Source: Platanthera guangdongensis (Eukaryota; Streptophyta; Magnoliopsida; Asparagales; Orchidaceae). Taken from it: 64,000 bases of DNA. Positions within the stretch are counted from its first letter, which is position 1. Every line of letters begins with the position of its first letter. The stretch spans positions 70,048,757 to 70,112,756 of the forward strand of contig CM077165.1 of the NCBI GenBank assembly GCA_039583875.1. Direction: 5' to 3'. The notes beneath the pieces were generated by a model. It made no database searches and was not told where the DNA came from. It saw only the letters and a list, made by a program, of their open reading frames with translations. Position numbers and translations under genes: made by a program. Shown here piece after piece: positions 46,506-58,329 of this stretch.

Positions 46506-48087
46506 ATCCGAGCAATGCTAATGTGGTAGCCTACGCCCTAAGTAGAAAGACTGTGTAAATCTTTGGACCTTCCGTGGAATCCTTGGTAGAAGAGTTTTTG
46601 TTAATGGGTATCTCGGTTGGGAGTAGCGACTCGTCAAGCAGTTTGAATTTAGCAGAGCATTCATGGAATACGCTTACAAGGCTGCATCAAAAGGATGATC
46701 CAGATTTACTGCACGTCTATAATAGAACTGAGAAAGGGGAGTTACCAGACTTTTCAATCGATGAGGAGGGTACTTTGTGGTACCGGGGTAGATATTGTGT
46801 CCCCGCCGTTGAGAATATTCGAGTTAAGCTGTGCAGTGAGGCGCATGGATCCAGTGTTCCCTACCACCATGGTTCTACGAAGATGTATAGAAATCTGAAG
46901 CAGATCGTTTGGTGGTATGGTATGAAGAAGGAAATAGCCAAGTTTGTTTCTAAGTGCTTCACTTGTAAGCGAGTTAGGGCTGATCATCGGAGGCCTGGTT
47001 GCAAGTTGACGCCTTTAGAGATTCCAAGTTGGAAGTGGGAGAGTATTTCCTAGGACTTCATTACTGGTTTGTCGAGATCTCCCTGAGGGCATGATTCTAT
47101 ATGGGTTATTGTAGATAAACTTACAAAGTGTGTTCATTTCGTGACGTTCAGGACTGTTAACTCCATGAAAAAGATAGCAGAGTTATACTTGGATGAGTTT
47201 ATCAGGTTACATGGAGTACCTATTAGTATTGTGTCGGATCAAGACTCTAGGTTTACGTCTCATTTTTGGAAAAGCTTACAGGAAGGATTGGGTACCGATC
47301 TGAGGTATTCCACCGCTTATCATCCGCAGATAAAAGGTCAAACAGAAATAATTAATCAGATTTTGGAAGACATGATAAGATGTTACATCTTAGACCATAG
47401 TGGAGCATGCGATAAGCATTTAAGGCTGATGGAATTTGCTTATAATAACAGTTATCAAGAGATCTTGCAGATGGCCCCATTTGAGGCCTTGTATGTGATA
47501 CATTGCAGAACTCTCTTATTTTTGGATGAGGTTGGCGAAAGACCGTTGTTGGGTCCAGAAGGCTTGAAAGAAATGGATATTTCTGTGAAGAATATTTGAG
47601 AGAAACTTTGTATAGCTAAGGAGCGTTATGAGAAGTATGATAATCAACGAAGAACTGATTTGGAATTTTTTGTCGGGGACATGGTTTTCTTAAGGTTTCC
47701 CCAATGTCTGGGGTAAAGAGGTTTGGAAAGAACCACAAGCTGGATCCTAGGTATGTGGGTCGTTTCCAGGTGGTTGATCGTATTGGAATGTCAGCTTATA
47801 TGCTGGATTTGCATGCAAGTTTTCCTGGTGTGCATGATGTGTTTCACGTAAGCCAGTTACGAAAATATGTGCTTAGCGACCGACAGGTTCTTGACTCTAT
47901 GCCCCAGTTGGAGCCCAACCTTTCTTATGTTGAGATGCATGTTCGTATTACGGATACTCAAGATCGAGTCTTTAGAAGGAAGACCATACCCATGGTAAAC
48001 TTTTTGTGGTGGAACCAAGATGTGGAGGGCGCGACTTGGGAGTTGGAGTCAGCCATGAGGGAGGCTCATCCTCATCTGTTATACTAA
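46506..48087 (+). pseudogene. Gypsy E polyprotein: RNase H end, integrase, chromodomain
   Basis: Begins inside the RNase H end (NVVAYALSRK), cut by gypsy D. Integrase: H-H-C-C finger (EAHGSSVPYHHGSTKMY, then KCFTCKRVRA), first Asp (DFITGLSRSP, after a TAG at 47051-47053), second (SDQDSRFTSHFW) and Glu (KGQTEIINQ). The stop near 47597 and a frame change near 47700 precede a C-terminal module (YVGRFQVVDRIG, VHDVFHVSQLRKY) and a Tekay-type chromodomain (RRKTIPMVNFLW, ATWELESAMREAHPHLL) ending at 48087. Confidence 0.88.
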
Positions 48088-48196
48088 TTTCTTTCGGTAT
48101 GTATTTCCATTCTATAATCTTTGATTATTTTCCTTCCATAGTGGAATCTCTTGTGCGTAAAGTTTCGGGATGCAAATTTCTTTTAGGAGGGGTGGA
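48088..48196 (+). other. Gypsy E 3' untranslated region and polypurine tract
   Basis: Ends TTTTAGGAGGGGTGGA (48181-48196), a purine tract before the LTR start. Confidence 0.7.
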
Positions 48197-49428
48197 TCTA
48201 ATGCCCCTGGTTTTTTCAAAGTTTATTTAAAACCCCTTTAGTGATGTATTTTGACGTTAGGGCGTTACGTTGACGCATATTTGGTTGGTACCATTGTCTG
48301 AGCATGACTTTTGCTCGTTGGTATCCGAGGTTTTGGTTAGGGAGAATTAGCTTGGCTTAATTCTCCTATGTTTTGATTTTCCCTTGTGAGTCGGGGTTTG
48401 TTTTGGAACACGATAGAGCGTTTTTGGAATATTTGGTATTTTGACTTCAGGGAGTGTTTACTCGAGTTTGGTTTGTCGGATTTTGATTTTAACTTCGTCG
48501 TTGGATTCGTAGCGTCGATAATTAGCTACGGTGCGATTTTCGTAGAAATCCGAGTTAGTGCGAGTTTTGGTCATTTGGACGTTTTAAATATAATAATAAT
48601 TTATTATATTATTTATTCCATCTAAATAACCTAGTGATAAAACAAAAACCCTATTCATCTTCATCCTTAAAACTGTCGGCTGTATTGTGGAAGACGAGAG
48701 CGGCGACCTTGCGAGGCCTTCATCCGTTGATTGTAGGAGCTCCAGTGCACGAAATCATCGACGGAGAGTAGATCAAGTTACCTCTCACTGAGATCTACAT
48801 TTATACGGTGAGTTTTTCCCGTTTCTTGGATTTTTAGAGATTAAGGTATGCGGTTTTTGCCTCCTTTCCTCTGGAAAAGTTTCAAGATTTGTTGCTTAGG
48901 TATTTTTGCAGCCAGATGCGTGAGGAGGAGCGTTGGTGTTGTCGGAGTTCGGCGAAGATTTGAGGCAAGTGGTGGTTTTCCCCCTTGCTCATTCTTTGTT
49001 TCCTATTATCTTGTTTCCTTCACTGTACAGAAATTGGGATTAGGGTAGAGTGTGGTCATTTAGACTTGCCGCTTAGTGTAAAATTTCTGGTCGAGGGCCA
49101 TTCACCGTATTTAATTATTAGTATGATTTAGATTTACCGTCTCATGGCTGATAGTGTATAAACCCGTCGATTTTTACCTATTAGCCTATGTAAATTCATC
49201 TTATGTGACTGTTAGCCAAGGCAAAATCCGTCGAGTGTCGGGTTGTCTGTTAATTTATCTAGATTCTGCTTATGTCGCTATTAGCCTAAGCCAAGATTAG
49301 TCATATTAGGCAGGTTAGAATTCGTCGAATAAAGTTGGAGTTTTTGGTCTAAGTAAAATTCGGTGAGTATGAGTAGGAGCAAAGTCAAATTCGTCTAGTA
49401 TTCGATGTAATTTCATCGGGTAATGCTT

Positions 49429-49695
49429 GGCATTGAGTGGTCTGTGAGGCTATGACAAAAGCATTGAGTGCGCTGAATGCACTCAATATGACGTTGAGTG
49501 AAGTTCACTTGGCATTGAGTGGCCTGTTAGGCTAAGGAAAAAAGCATTGAGTGCGTTGAATGCACTCAACATGGCATTGAGTGTAGTTCACTTGGCATTG
49601 AGTTGTCTGTGAGGCTAAGGCAAAAGCTTTGAGTGTGCTGAATGTACATAACACGATGTTGAGTGAAGTTTACTCGGTGTTGCGTGGTCTGTAAG
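49429..49695 (+). repeat. 82-bp tandem repeat in gypsy E LTR
   Basis: Units start at 49429, 49511 and 49593 with GGCATTGAGTGG and share TCTGTGAGGCTAAGGCAAAAGC and the palindromic GCATTGAGTGCG / TGCACTCAA pair. A fourth, diverged unit (about 49675) is split by copia F and goes on at 60195. Confidence 0.85.
49691..49695. repeat. Target-site duplication of copia F (GTAAG; GTGAG at 60195-60199)
   Basis: GTAAG precedes the 5' LTR and GTGAG follows the 3' LTR. The uninterrupted tandem units read TCTGTGAGGC, so GTGAG is original and GTAAG carries one transition. Confidence 0.85.
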
Positions 49696-50868
49696 TGTTG
49701 GGTCCATTGATCCCAATGGCCTTGATTTGATGATGTAAAACGTGTCAATGAGATAGACTTTGTTGTATTTGATGTATGGTAAAGTTCATGCATACAGGTT
49801 AGTCTTTGTCACAACGATTAGACAGCTAGTTCAAGAGACAATGACTGGTGGACTCAAGGTGGAGCTCGAAACTCAGAAAACTACCTAAGTCCAAAAGCTT
49901 TGAGTGAGGAAAGCTCACTCAACGTCATTCAGCTAATAGTGCTGAGAGAAGGCAGACTGTCAAATCTGACAGTATTGCAAAGGCAGAAAATAGGATGTCT
50001 ACAGGCATTGAGTGAGATCAACTCACTCAATTCCATACACCTAGAAGGGTTGAGTCCAGAAGCATTGAGTGAGCTTAACTCACTCAACGACATACAGCTA
50101 GAAGCGTTGAGTAAAGGTTATCGTGTCATAGCCTTACTGTGAAGAATCTCGAAAATCGACTAAGTTCAGAATCATTGAGTGAAGCCCCATCACTCAACGC
50201 CATACTGTGTCTGTCAACGCCAAACTTCCGCAAGAAGGCAAGATTGCAGAAAATCGACAAAGTCCAGATGCGTTGAGTGAAACTTATACACTCAACACTC
50301 TCAACACCATCATGTAGAAAACTGAAGAATATGGCTAAGGGAAAAAAGCATTGAGTGAGGGATATACAGTCAACGCTCTCAGTGCCTAGCAGGGTAGAAA
50401 TTTCTAAGTCCAGAATCTCTAAGTCTACCATTCATCGAGCTGAGCTTAGATTTCATTGACCGGAGTTCAGAGTTCATCGATCTCAGCTTTTACCTATAAG
50501 AAGGACTCAGCTATCAGAATCGTCGACTGGAGTTCAGATTTCGTCGAACTCAGCCTTCACCTAAAGAATGAACTGGATGAGAGAATTCGTCGATCTCAGC
50601 TTCGTTGTTCCGTCAAGCTGAGCTCAGGTTTTGTCGAGCTGAGCTTCAAGTTTATCGAACGCTGGATTTCAGAAAAGTAAGTTGATTTTGGCTAAGTCCA
50701 GAATGATTCTGACTCATCAAAGTTAATATGTCAACAAAGTTCAGATTCGATGCAAATCGACATTAACATCACCGTCAATCTATAGTGGATCTCAAGTTAA
50801 TAAAGCTGAGGTTTTAACCATCGTTAAAACTGAGACACATGTCGATAATTTCGCCAATGTGATGGGAT

Positions 50869-50876
50869 TATAAATA
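50869..50876 (+). promoter_or_regulatory. TATA box of copia F 5' LTR
   Basis: TATAAATA lies between the palindrome arrays and the hairpin array. The stretch holding it is absent from the 3' LTR. Confidence 0.65.
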
Positions 50877-51419
50877 GCAGAAGAGATCGAGATCTTTGTA
50901 ATGATAATTGGATTAATTTCTGATTAACTTTCAAAAAATGAGAAGCGGAGTTCGTCGTCTTCATCTGCCATTGTTGCAGAAGCCAAGAACCTAAAGTTCA
51001 AATCTGAAGTGCTTCTGAGTTTGCTGGTGCAATCAACATCCACTCCTGCAGGTTCAGAGTAATCCTCTAAGAGAGACGAATTAGCCTAGGCGTACCCTAG
51101 CTGAAGTTATCTTCTCGATCCAAGCTGAGCAAGAATCTGAAGATCAATTTGCTGGATCAAAGAAGAAGGAAGGGTTGAAATCTGCTCAGTCCAGATCGGG
51201 AGATATTCCTAAAGAAGAAGCAGATTCGTATGCTAGTTGATTCCAGAACAAGCAGGGCATCATTTCAAGATCGATGTATCATCTTGTTGTTGGAAGACGA
51301 AGTTAGGGTTGACATTTGTTCGGTCTAGGTAGACAGGCACAGAGAATTTTCTCTGGTATTTGTAATTTATTGTCTTGAATATTTCTGTGTAAGATTAATT
51401 TTAAATCTCTGTGGTAAGG

Positions 51420-51665
51420 TTAAGGCTTGAGTTGTAATCCAGTGTTATAAAGGCTGAGGTAGGGCAGGAGTTTCCTGAGTTGCAGGTGTTTGGATTCACA
51501 CTGAGGTGGGGAAAGAGTTGCCTGAGTTGTAGGAGTGTGGAGTCACTCTTAGGTTGAGTTCTTGTGAAGAACTTGAGTTGTAGGATCTTGGTGATCTGAG
51601 TGGTAATGCTAGCGCCTGAGTTGTAGGAGCCGTTTGCACTTCGAGCTGTAAGATCTGAGGATCTG
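51420..51665 (+). repeat. Hairpin array in copia F 5' LTR (counterpart 59695-59950)
   Basis: Linkers TGAG(T/G)TGTAGG or TGAGGTAGGG alternate with variable stems: GAGTG/CACTC, AGTTCTT/AAGAACT, GATC/GATC. At 59905-59920 GAGCC/GGCTC is intact; the 5' counterpart near 51632 is degraded. Confidence 0.7.
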
Positions 51666-51918
51666 AGAAAGATAAAAGGAAGTTTGGCTGAATCTAGTAT
51701 ACTGCAAGATAGGCGAAGGGGAAAGTGGATGTACCCATCAATTGGGAATAACTATAAATCTCTGTGTACTGTGCTGTGTAATGTGTTGGTATTGATTCTG
51801 ATAAGATTGTTGTGCTGTGATTTTAATCGATAAGTTTTCTATGTTTTTATATTGGACCTTTTCACCCCCCCCCCCCCCCTCTAAGTGATTAGTTATTCTT
51901 GAAATCAAGACTTTCAAG

Positions 51919-51928
51919 TGGTATCAGA
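51919..51928 (+). other. Copia F primer-binding site
   Basis: TGGTATCAGAGGGAGGTTG, two bases after the LTR end. It shares GAGGGAGG with copia X and gypsy C, not the GAGC form of Co-2 and Co-3. Confidence 0.88.
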
Positions 51929-51968
51929 GGGAGGTTGTTCAAGTGAGAATCATAAAGAGCTCGGATCC

Positions 51969-54223
51969 ATGAAACCTCTTCTTTGCAGGAAGGAGACCTT
52001 TGGCATCTGGAAGGAAAGGGTCAGACTTTTCATGGAGGCATCTGATCCTATGATATACATCACAGTATATGAAGGACCCTTCATCCCATTGAGGACATCA
52101 GTCCTTGATGCAAATCTAAAGATTCCAAAGCAGTATACTAAGATGACTAAAGATGAAATCATCTTAGCTACATTGGATAAGAGGTCACAAAACATTATTG
52201 TTAGTCTCATAGATGACTCAACCTTCCAAAACCTAGTCCACTACAACACATCTAAGGAGATGTTAGACACACTGGTTGTCTACAAGGAGGGGACTGAATA
52301 ATTGAGGGAGGACAGGAAGTCCATGCTCAATCAAGAGTATGAAAGCTTAATGCAGGACAAGTCAGATGACATTGTTGAGTGCTATGAGAAGTTTTTAAGA
52401 ATTTTGAATGAGCTGATGACATATGGCATAGTCTTCACCACTTATGAATTGAATGACAAGTTCCTCGGGTCTTTAATTAAATACTGGGACACAAAAATCT
52501 ATGCCATCAGAGAAGTGGCCAGACTTGCAGACACTCCACCACTAACCCTGTTTGGAAGGTTGTTGTCTTATGAAATACATATGACTGTTAGAAAGGAGGA
52601 GGAGAAAATCAGCAAGCCTACAGTCAAAGACAAGTCAGTGGCCTTCAAAGCTGAAGCCACAAGGAAGAGCAGGAGAAAGATTCCTTCTCCACTAAGAAGA
52701 GTTGTTGATTCTGAGTCAGAAAGCTCAGAAACCAGTACATCAGACTGCCATATTTTTGATGAAGTCTTTCTTCCTTCTCTAGGTAATTTTAGAAATTTAT
52801 GAAGAAGAAGCACTGGAGAAGCAGACCATCCTCTTCTTCTTATCCCAAGGAAGATTACTATAAGGGCAAGAAGAAATCCTCTAAAGAGGACAGGTATGGA
52901 TCTAAACCAAGTAAACATACTTTTTCTAAAGTGGTGTGTTATTGTTGCAGCAAGCCAGGGCATGTCATAGCTGACTGCCCTGTCAAAAGAAAGGATGCTG
53001 GTGGAAAGAAGGAACATAAGTAGAAGGCAAAGAAGGAGAAGTCCTTTATTACCAAGAAGCAAAAGAGCTGGACTGACTCCTCATCATCAGAGTCAGAAGA
53101 GGTAGATGAAGCTGAAGCCTACATTGGGCTATTTACTGCTGAAGAAGAATCTGTAGAAGCAGACTTCTTAGAGATGCTGGCTGCAATCACTCGAGAAGCT
53201 GATGATGCTACCAGATCTGAAGAAGGAGAAGAAGTCAACCATTGCCTTGGTCTAATGGCTTTGACTGAGGAAAGACCCAGCCAGGAGCAGTCTGGCCCTA
53301 GTAAGGTACATTCTACACCTTTTATGTCAAATTATGTAACTATTCTAGAATCAGAATCACCTACATCAAGAGATGAAGATAGTTCTGAATCTGAAGGAGA
53401 TGTCAAACAATTGATTGATGATTATGGTGAACTCCTACAAGCACTGAAGAGAAGCAGGCTCATAGCCAAGAAACAGGCTGAGGAGATTGTCTCTCTGAAG
53501 TTGGCTATTTCAGATTAAGCAAACATGCTGAACCTTAAGATAAAAGAAGTCAGCAAGCTGAAAAATGTCAATGTTATTCAGATGGGCACAATCACCTTCA
53601 AAAAATACCACATTAGGAATTTGGAAGGTAAACTCCAAAAGGAGAAGGTGCTTGTGGCTAAGTTCTCAAAGCCATGTTCAGTATTGCCTTTGATTGATTC
53701 CTTCTCCTCCCAAAAGGGTAAGAAGGGGTTAGTCTTCAAAGGGAGAACTAGAGCTACCTATTCCAAAAGAAAGGGCAAAGCTCTAGTGCAGCCACTAGCC
53801 TATAAGCCTCCAAATCTTTTCAGGAAAGTAGTGCTACCATTTAACAGGTATGACCATGAGAGCATTTATGGTCACTGGGATTATGGTGTTAGGAATGGCA
53901 AGGGTGCTAGTGCCTACAAGGCAGCCCATGAAGAAATCCAAATGGCCCATCCTCAACTATTTACGTTTGGTGTACTAGCCCCAACAATCAAAAATAATGA
54001 TGCAGCTCATACTCAAAGTCTGCCAGTCCACAATCAGATTAAAGGAAAGTCTGTCAGCACACCAGACTTGGGTATATCTGAAGCTATCAGGAGCTTCCAC
54101 TCTGAAAAGAAGGCAGCTAATGATATGCTCCAAAATATCCCTAGTACCTCTGCTGCCAGAGAAATCCCAAATCTGGCTGTTGCTACAAGACTTAAGAAAA
54201 AGTTGTTGTACCTGCTGGAATGA
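51969..54223 (+). pseudogene. Copia F Gag
   Basis: ATG at 51969. N-terminal gag domain (KPLLCRKETFGIWKERVRLF, then EYESLMQDKSDDIVECYEKF and LLSYEIHMTVRKEEE), CCHC knuckle CYCCSKPGHVIADC (about 52938-52979), acidic Glu/Ser segment, coiled coil (ALKRSRLIAKKQAEEIVSLK) and C-terminal region to 54223. Breaks: stop at 52299-52301, a shift to another frame near 52800, stops at 53021-53023 and 53516-53518. The C-terminal half is collinear with copia X gag. Confidence 0.85.
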
Positions 54224-54469
54224 GAGCTGCAGGATGCTATACTGTAATGCCATCCCTCAAAAGAATGTAAAACATTTATGAGTACTGGTGCTATGGCAAA
54301 GTGGGCCACTATATTATTTATTGCTGGCACTATAAGAGTGTCCAGAGAGATAATGCCAGCTTACCTGTCGAAAGAGCTGCAGGTAGGCATGTTCAATTTC
54401 AGTATAACCTGCACCTAGGACCCAATAAGAATTGGGGTCCTAAGGAAAGATGATTTATTTATTGCATGT

Positions 54470-55968
54470 GAGTCCAAGTGGACATACCCCTATATGATAC
54501 TTGGACAGTGTATGTTACAGGCACATGACTGGAACATGGAGCATGCTGAAGGAGAACACAGCAGTTGAAAATGGACCCAAAGTCATGTTTGGTGGTTCAA
54601 CAAGAGGAGTAACCAAAGGGTTTGGTAAGATATCTAATGGCATAATCACTATCACATAAGTAGCTTATGTGAATGGTTTGCAACATAACCTGATAAGCAT
54701 AAGCCAACTATGTGATTTTGGCTATGACATTTCTTTCCTCAAGGATGAGTGCCAAATTAGGAGGTCAAGTGACCAAGGGGTCATCTTGACAGGCACTAGG
54801 AGAGGAAATGTTTATTGTCTCATTTTTTGTGAGAGTAAGGACTCTCCTATATGCCTAGTTGCAGATGACAAAGCTTCATAATGTGTCCAATGGCACAAAA
54901 GGCTAGCTCATCTGAATTACAAGACCATAGGCAAACTCTTTAGTGAAAAGTTAGTGAGGAATGGTCCTAAGGTGAAGTGCATCAAGAAGGGTATCTGCTA
55001 AGCATGCCAAAAGGGCAAGCAGACCAGGACCTCCTTCCAGAGCCATGATACCAAAAACTCAGTGAGGTGTTTATACATCATGCATATGGATATATTTGGT
55101 CCAATGACAGTTCGTAGTCTAGGTAGGAAAGTCTATACCCTTGTGGTTGTCGATGACTTTTCTAGATTTGCCTAGGTGTTCTTTCTAAGGAAGAAATCTG
55201 AAACCTCTGATGTCTTCCAGACATTTGTTAGGCAAATTCAGAATGAACTTAACAGTATTGTGGTCAAAATCAGAAGTAACCATGATACTGAGTTTCAATC
55301 TGAATGCATGACAAGATTCTGTGAAGGGCTTGGGATTCATCATGAGTTCTTCTCTCCTTGAACACCCCAGCAAAATGGGATTGCTGAGAGGAAAAACAAA
55401 ACTCTCATAGAGGCTGGTAGAACATTGTTAAGTGACACATTTCTCCCAGAATATTACTGGGCTGAGGCAGCAAACACTGCATGTTTTCCTTAACAAAGCT
55501 TCCATCACCAAAAGCCACAAGAAGACTCCCTATGAGATTCTGAAAGGCAGAAAACCAAACTTATCCTACTTCAGTATTTTTGGTAGCAAGTGTTATATAC
55601 TAAACAATGGTAAGTCCTATGTGACTAAGTTTGCTGCCAAGTCGCAAGAAGAGATATTTGTTGGGTACAACAATAATAGTTGGGCATATAGGATCTATAA
55701 CTTGACTACTCAAGTTGTAGAAGAATCAGTACATGTTGTCTTTGATGAGTCAAACCAAATTAACTATGAGTTGCTAAACACCTCTTCTAGTTCTACATGT
55801 TTAAAGGATGTGATAGACAAGCTTACCATCAAGGAAATGGATCCAACAGGACAAGATAAGGAAGAAGTTGGGTGTTGTCCAGAGGGAGCTCAAGACACAC
55901 TATCTGAGGATGAAGAACAGTCAGCTGAAGATAATGCAGTACAGCCAGCTGAAGACAATGAAGTTTAG
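54470..55968 (+). pseudogene. Copia F Pol, protease and integrase part
   Basis: The protease is badly decayed (near 54480-54560); NGLQHNLISISQLC follows at 54669. Pre-integrase finger: WHKRLAHLNYK and ACQKGKQTRTS. Integrase: first Asp (HMDIFGP, about 55083), second (SNHDTEFQSE, about 55276), Glu (NGIAERKNKTL, near 55380). Stops at about 54879, 55000, 55172 and 55360. KTPYEILKGRKP and FVGYNNNSWAYRIYN lie in 55432-55968. Confidence 0.85.
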
Positions 55969-56149
55969 CCTGCTGAGAATAATGCAGAACAACAAGCTGA
56001 AGTAAGATTGCCTCCAGCTGAGAGACATCTGAGGGACCATCCAGCATACCAAATCATTGGTGATGCAAGACATGGTGTCCTGATAAGGAGCAAGAGCATC
56101 AACACAGCTCTATGTTTAAGCTTCCATTCACAAATAGAGCCCAAGAAGC

Positions 56150-57657
56150 TGAAGAGGCTATCAAAGACTCTTACTGGATTGGAGCTATACAGGAAGAGCT
56201 GAACCAGTTCAAAAGGTATAGAGTCTAGAAGCTAGTTCCCAGACCAAAGGGACATAATGTCATAGGAATAAAGTGGATCAACAGGAACAAGCTAGATGAG
56301 AATGACATTATTGTCAAAAATAAGGCCAGATTGGTGGCAAAAGGATAAAGGCAAGAATAAGGAATAGATTTTGACCAGACCTTTACCCCAGTAGCAAGGC
56401 TAGAAGCAATAAGGTTATTCCTTGGTTTTTTTGCCTATCAAGGATTCAAAGTATTCCAGATGGATGTGAATTCAGCATTCATGAATGGACACTTAAAAGA
56501 GGAAGTATATGTGGATCAACCACCAGGTTTTGTAGATCCTCACTTTCCTAATTCTATTTATAAGCTTAAAAAGCACTATATGGGTTGAAGCAAGCTCCTA
56601 GAGCATGGTATGAAACATTGTCTACTTTCCTCATTGAGAACAAATTCTCAAGGGGAAAATAGATAAGACCCTATTCCTAAGGAAATTTAAGGGCAAGGTC
56701 ATCCTAGTCCAGATATATGTCGATGATATTATCTTTGGATCTACTAAAAGCAACCATTGCAGGAAGTTTGCCGAACTTATGCAAGGGAAGTTTGAGATGA
56801 GCAACATGGGTGAGCTAAAAGTCTTCTTGAGACTCCAAGTAAGACAGACTGATGATGGCTTTCCCATATCTCAATCTAACTTCACAAGAAAGTTAAATAA
56901 GAAATATGGTATAGAGAATGCCTCCACCATGAGAACTCCAATGGGGTTAAGTATGTCTGTAGGCAAAGATGAGGCAGGAAAACCTGTTGATGAGTCTTTA
57001 AATAGAGGGATAATTTCCCCCCATCTATACTTGACTGCTAGTAAGTCTTACATCATGTATGCTACATGTGTCTGTGCTAGGTATCAGGCATTCCCTAAAG
57101 AATCTCATTATTCTACTGCAAAGAGAATTTTACGGTAACTTAAGGGGACACCAGATTTTGGTCTATGGTACCCTAAGAATAGAGATTTTGAGCTGACTGG
57201 ATTTTCAGATGCAGATTTTGCATGCTACAAGGAAGATAGGAAAAGTACCACTGGTACATGTCTATTCCTAGGTGGAAGACTGGTGTCATAAAGCAGCAAG
57301 AAGTAGACTGGTGTTGTTATCTCCACTGCAGAGTCAGAGTACATTGCAGCAGGTAGCTGCTGTGCTCAATTGCTATGGATACATCATCAACTTGAAGACT
57401 ATGACATTAAGATAAGTAAAACTCCTCTATATTATATTCTACTAGTGCAATTTCTATTGATAGGAATCCTGTTTCACATAGCAAGACTAAGCACATAGAA
57501 ATTAAATATCATTTTATTAGGAAGCATGTTGAGATAGAAGACATTTGCCTAGAGTTTGTCTCCACTGACAATCAAGTGGCTGATATCTTCACTAAATCAC
57601 TAGATGAAGCAAAGTTCAACACCTTCAAAATTGATTTGGGTATGTTGAACTTAGAAT
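56150..57657 (+). pseudogene. Copia F Pol, RT and RNase H part
   Basis: RT blocks GIKWINRNKLDEND, KARLVAKG, FQMDVNSAFMNG, PPGFVDP, and the catalytic [11 protein letters not shown] (about 56713-56745). RNase H: TGFSDADFACYKEDRKSTTGTC, AESEYIAAGSCC and VADIFTKSLDEAKF, ending at 57657. Several stops and at least two frame changes near 56565 and 56655. Confidence 0.85.
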
Positions 57658-58329
57658 AGTTTTAGGGACTAGCTAAGGTATTATTCTTGGTACATGTTTG
57701 TTCTTTTTGCAAGTGTTGTAGACCTAGTGGAAAGCAAGATGAGAGAAGATGCTTCTTCTCAAGTGGTATCAGCAGCTGTAGGACTAGAGACTTTCAAGTA
57801 GTCTTTTCAAGTGGTGTAAAGAATTACCAGTGATACTGAATTTCAAGTGCTGTCAAGTGGAACCAAGTGATATACAAGTCAGCCCTGTCTAAGGGGCATG
57901 TTGGTAGCTGCAATCCTATCTTCATCTATATCAGCTAGGGGGACAACACAAGGGTAGAAAAAAGACCTGATGCTCCTGCCTGACTATCTGAAGAGGTCAA
58001 AAGGGGGAGAGATGGAGGTCATGTTTACCTTTGGTTGATCAAAGTTCAAGGGGGAGAAATAGAAGATGACTATCAGAAAGGATCAAGCTCCTTCATGGCA
58101 GAAACATAAGGGGAGAAAGTCATGGGGAGACGAGGTTGATCAAGCAAGAGAGGATCAAGCTAAGAGGTAATCCCCTAAGGTGTAACTCACCCTGCAGCAA
58201 TCCAGGGGGTGTAGGTAAAATTCATTTCACTAAATTTAATATGAATATGCTTTTATTTCCTGTGTAATGTGTATCTCATTGACTAAGGTAATTTATTAGT
58301 GGTTTTGACATCTTCTAATAGTGGGAGAT
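57658..58329 (+). other. Copia F purine-rich tail with multiple polypurine tracts
   Basis: No ORF. AAGGGGGAGA-type tracts occur at 58001-58010, 58049-58059, 58108-58118 and 58124-58130 ahead of the final tract at 58319-58329. Multiple upstream polypurine tracts are a described Sirevirus feature. Confidence 0.75.

Larger units (their letters stand above)
49696..51916 (+). repeat. Copia F 5' LTR (2221 bp)
   Basis: TGTTGGGTCC start, CTTTCA end. GCATTGAGTGAG palindromes 49890-50400, TCGTCGA/CTCAG words 50435-50670, TATAAATA at 50869-50876, hairpin array 51420-51665 (for example AGTTCTT/AAGAACT at 51557-51573 with loop GTG), poly-C 51864-51879. Confidence 0.87.
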
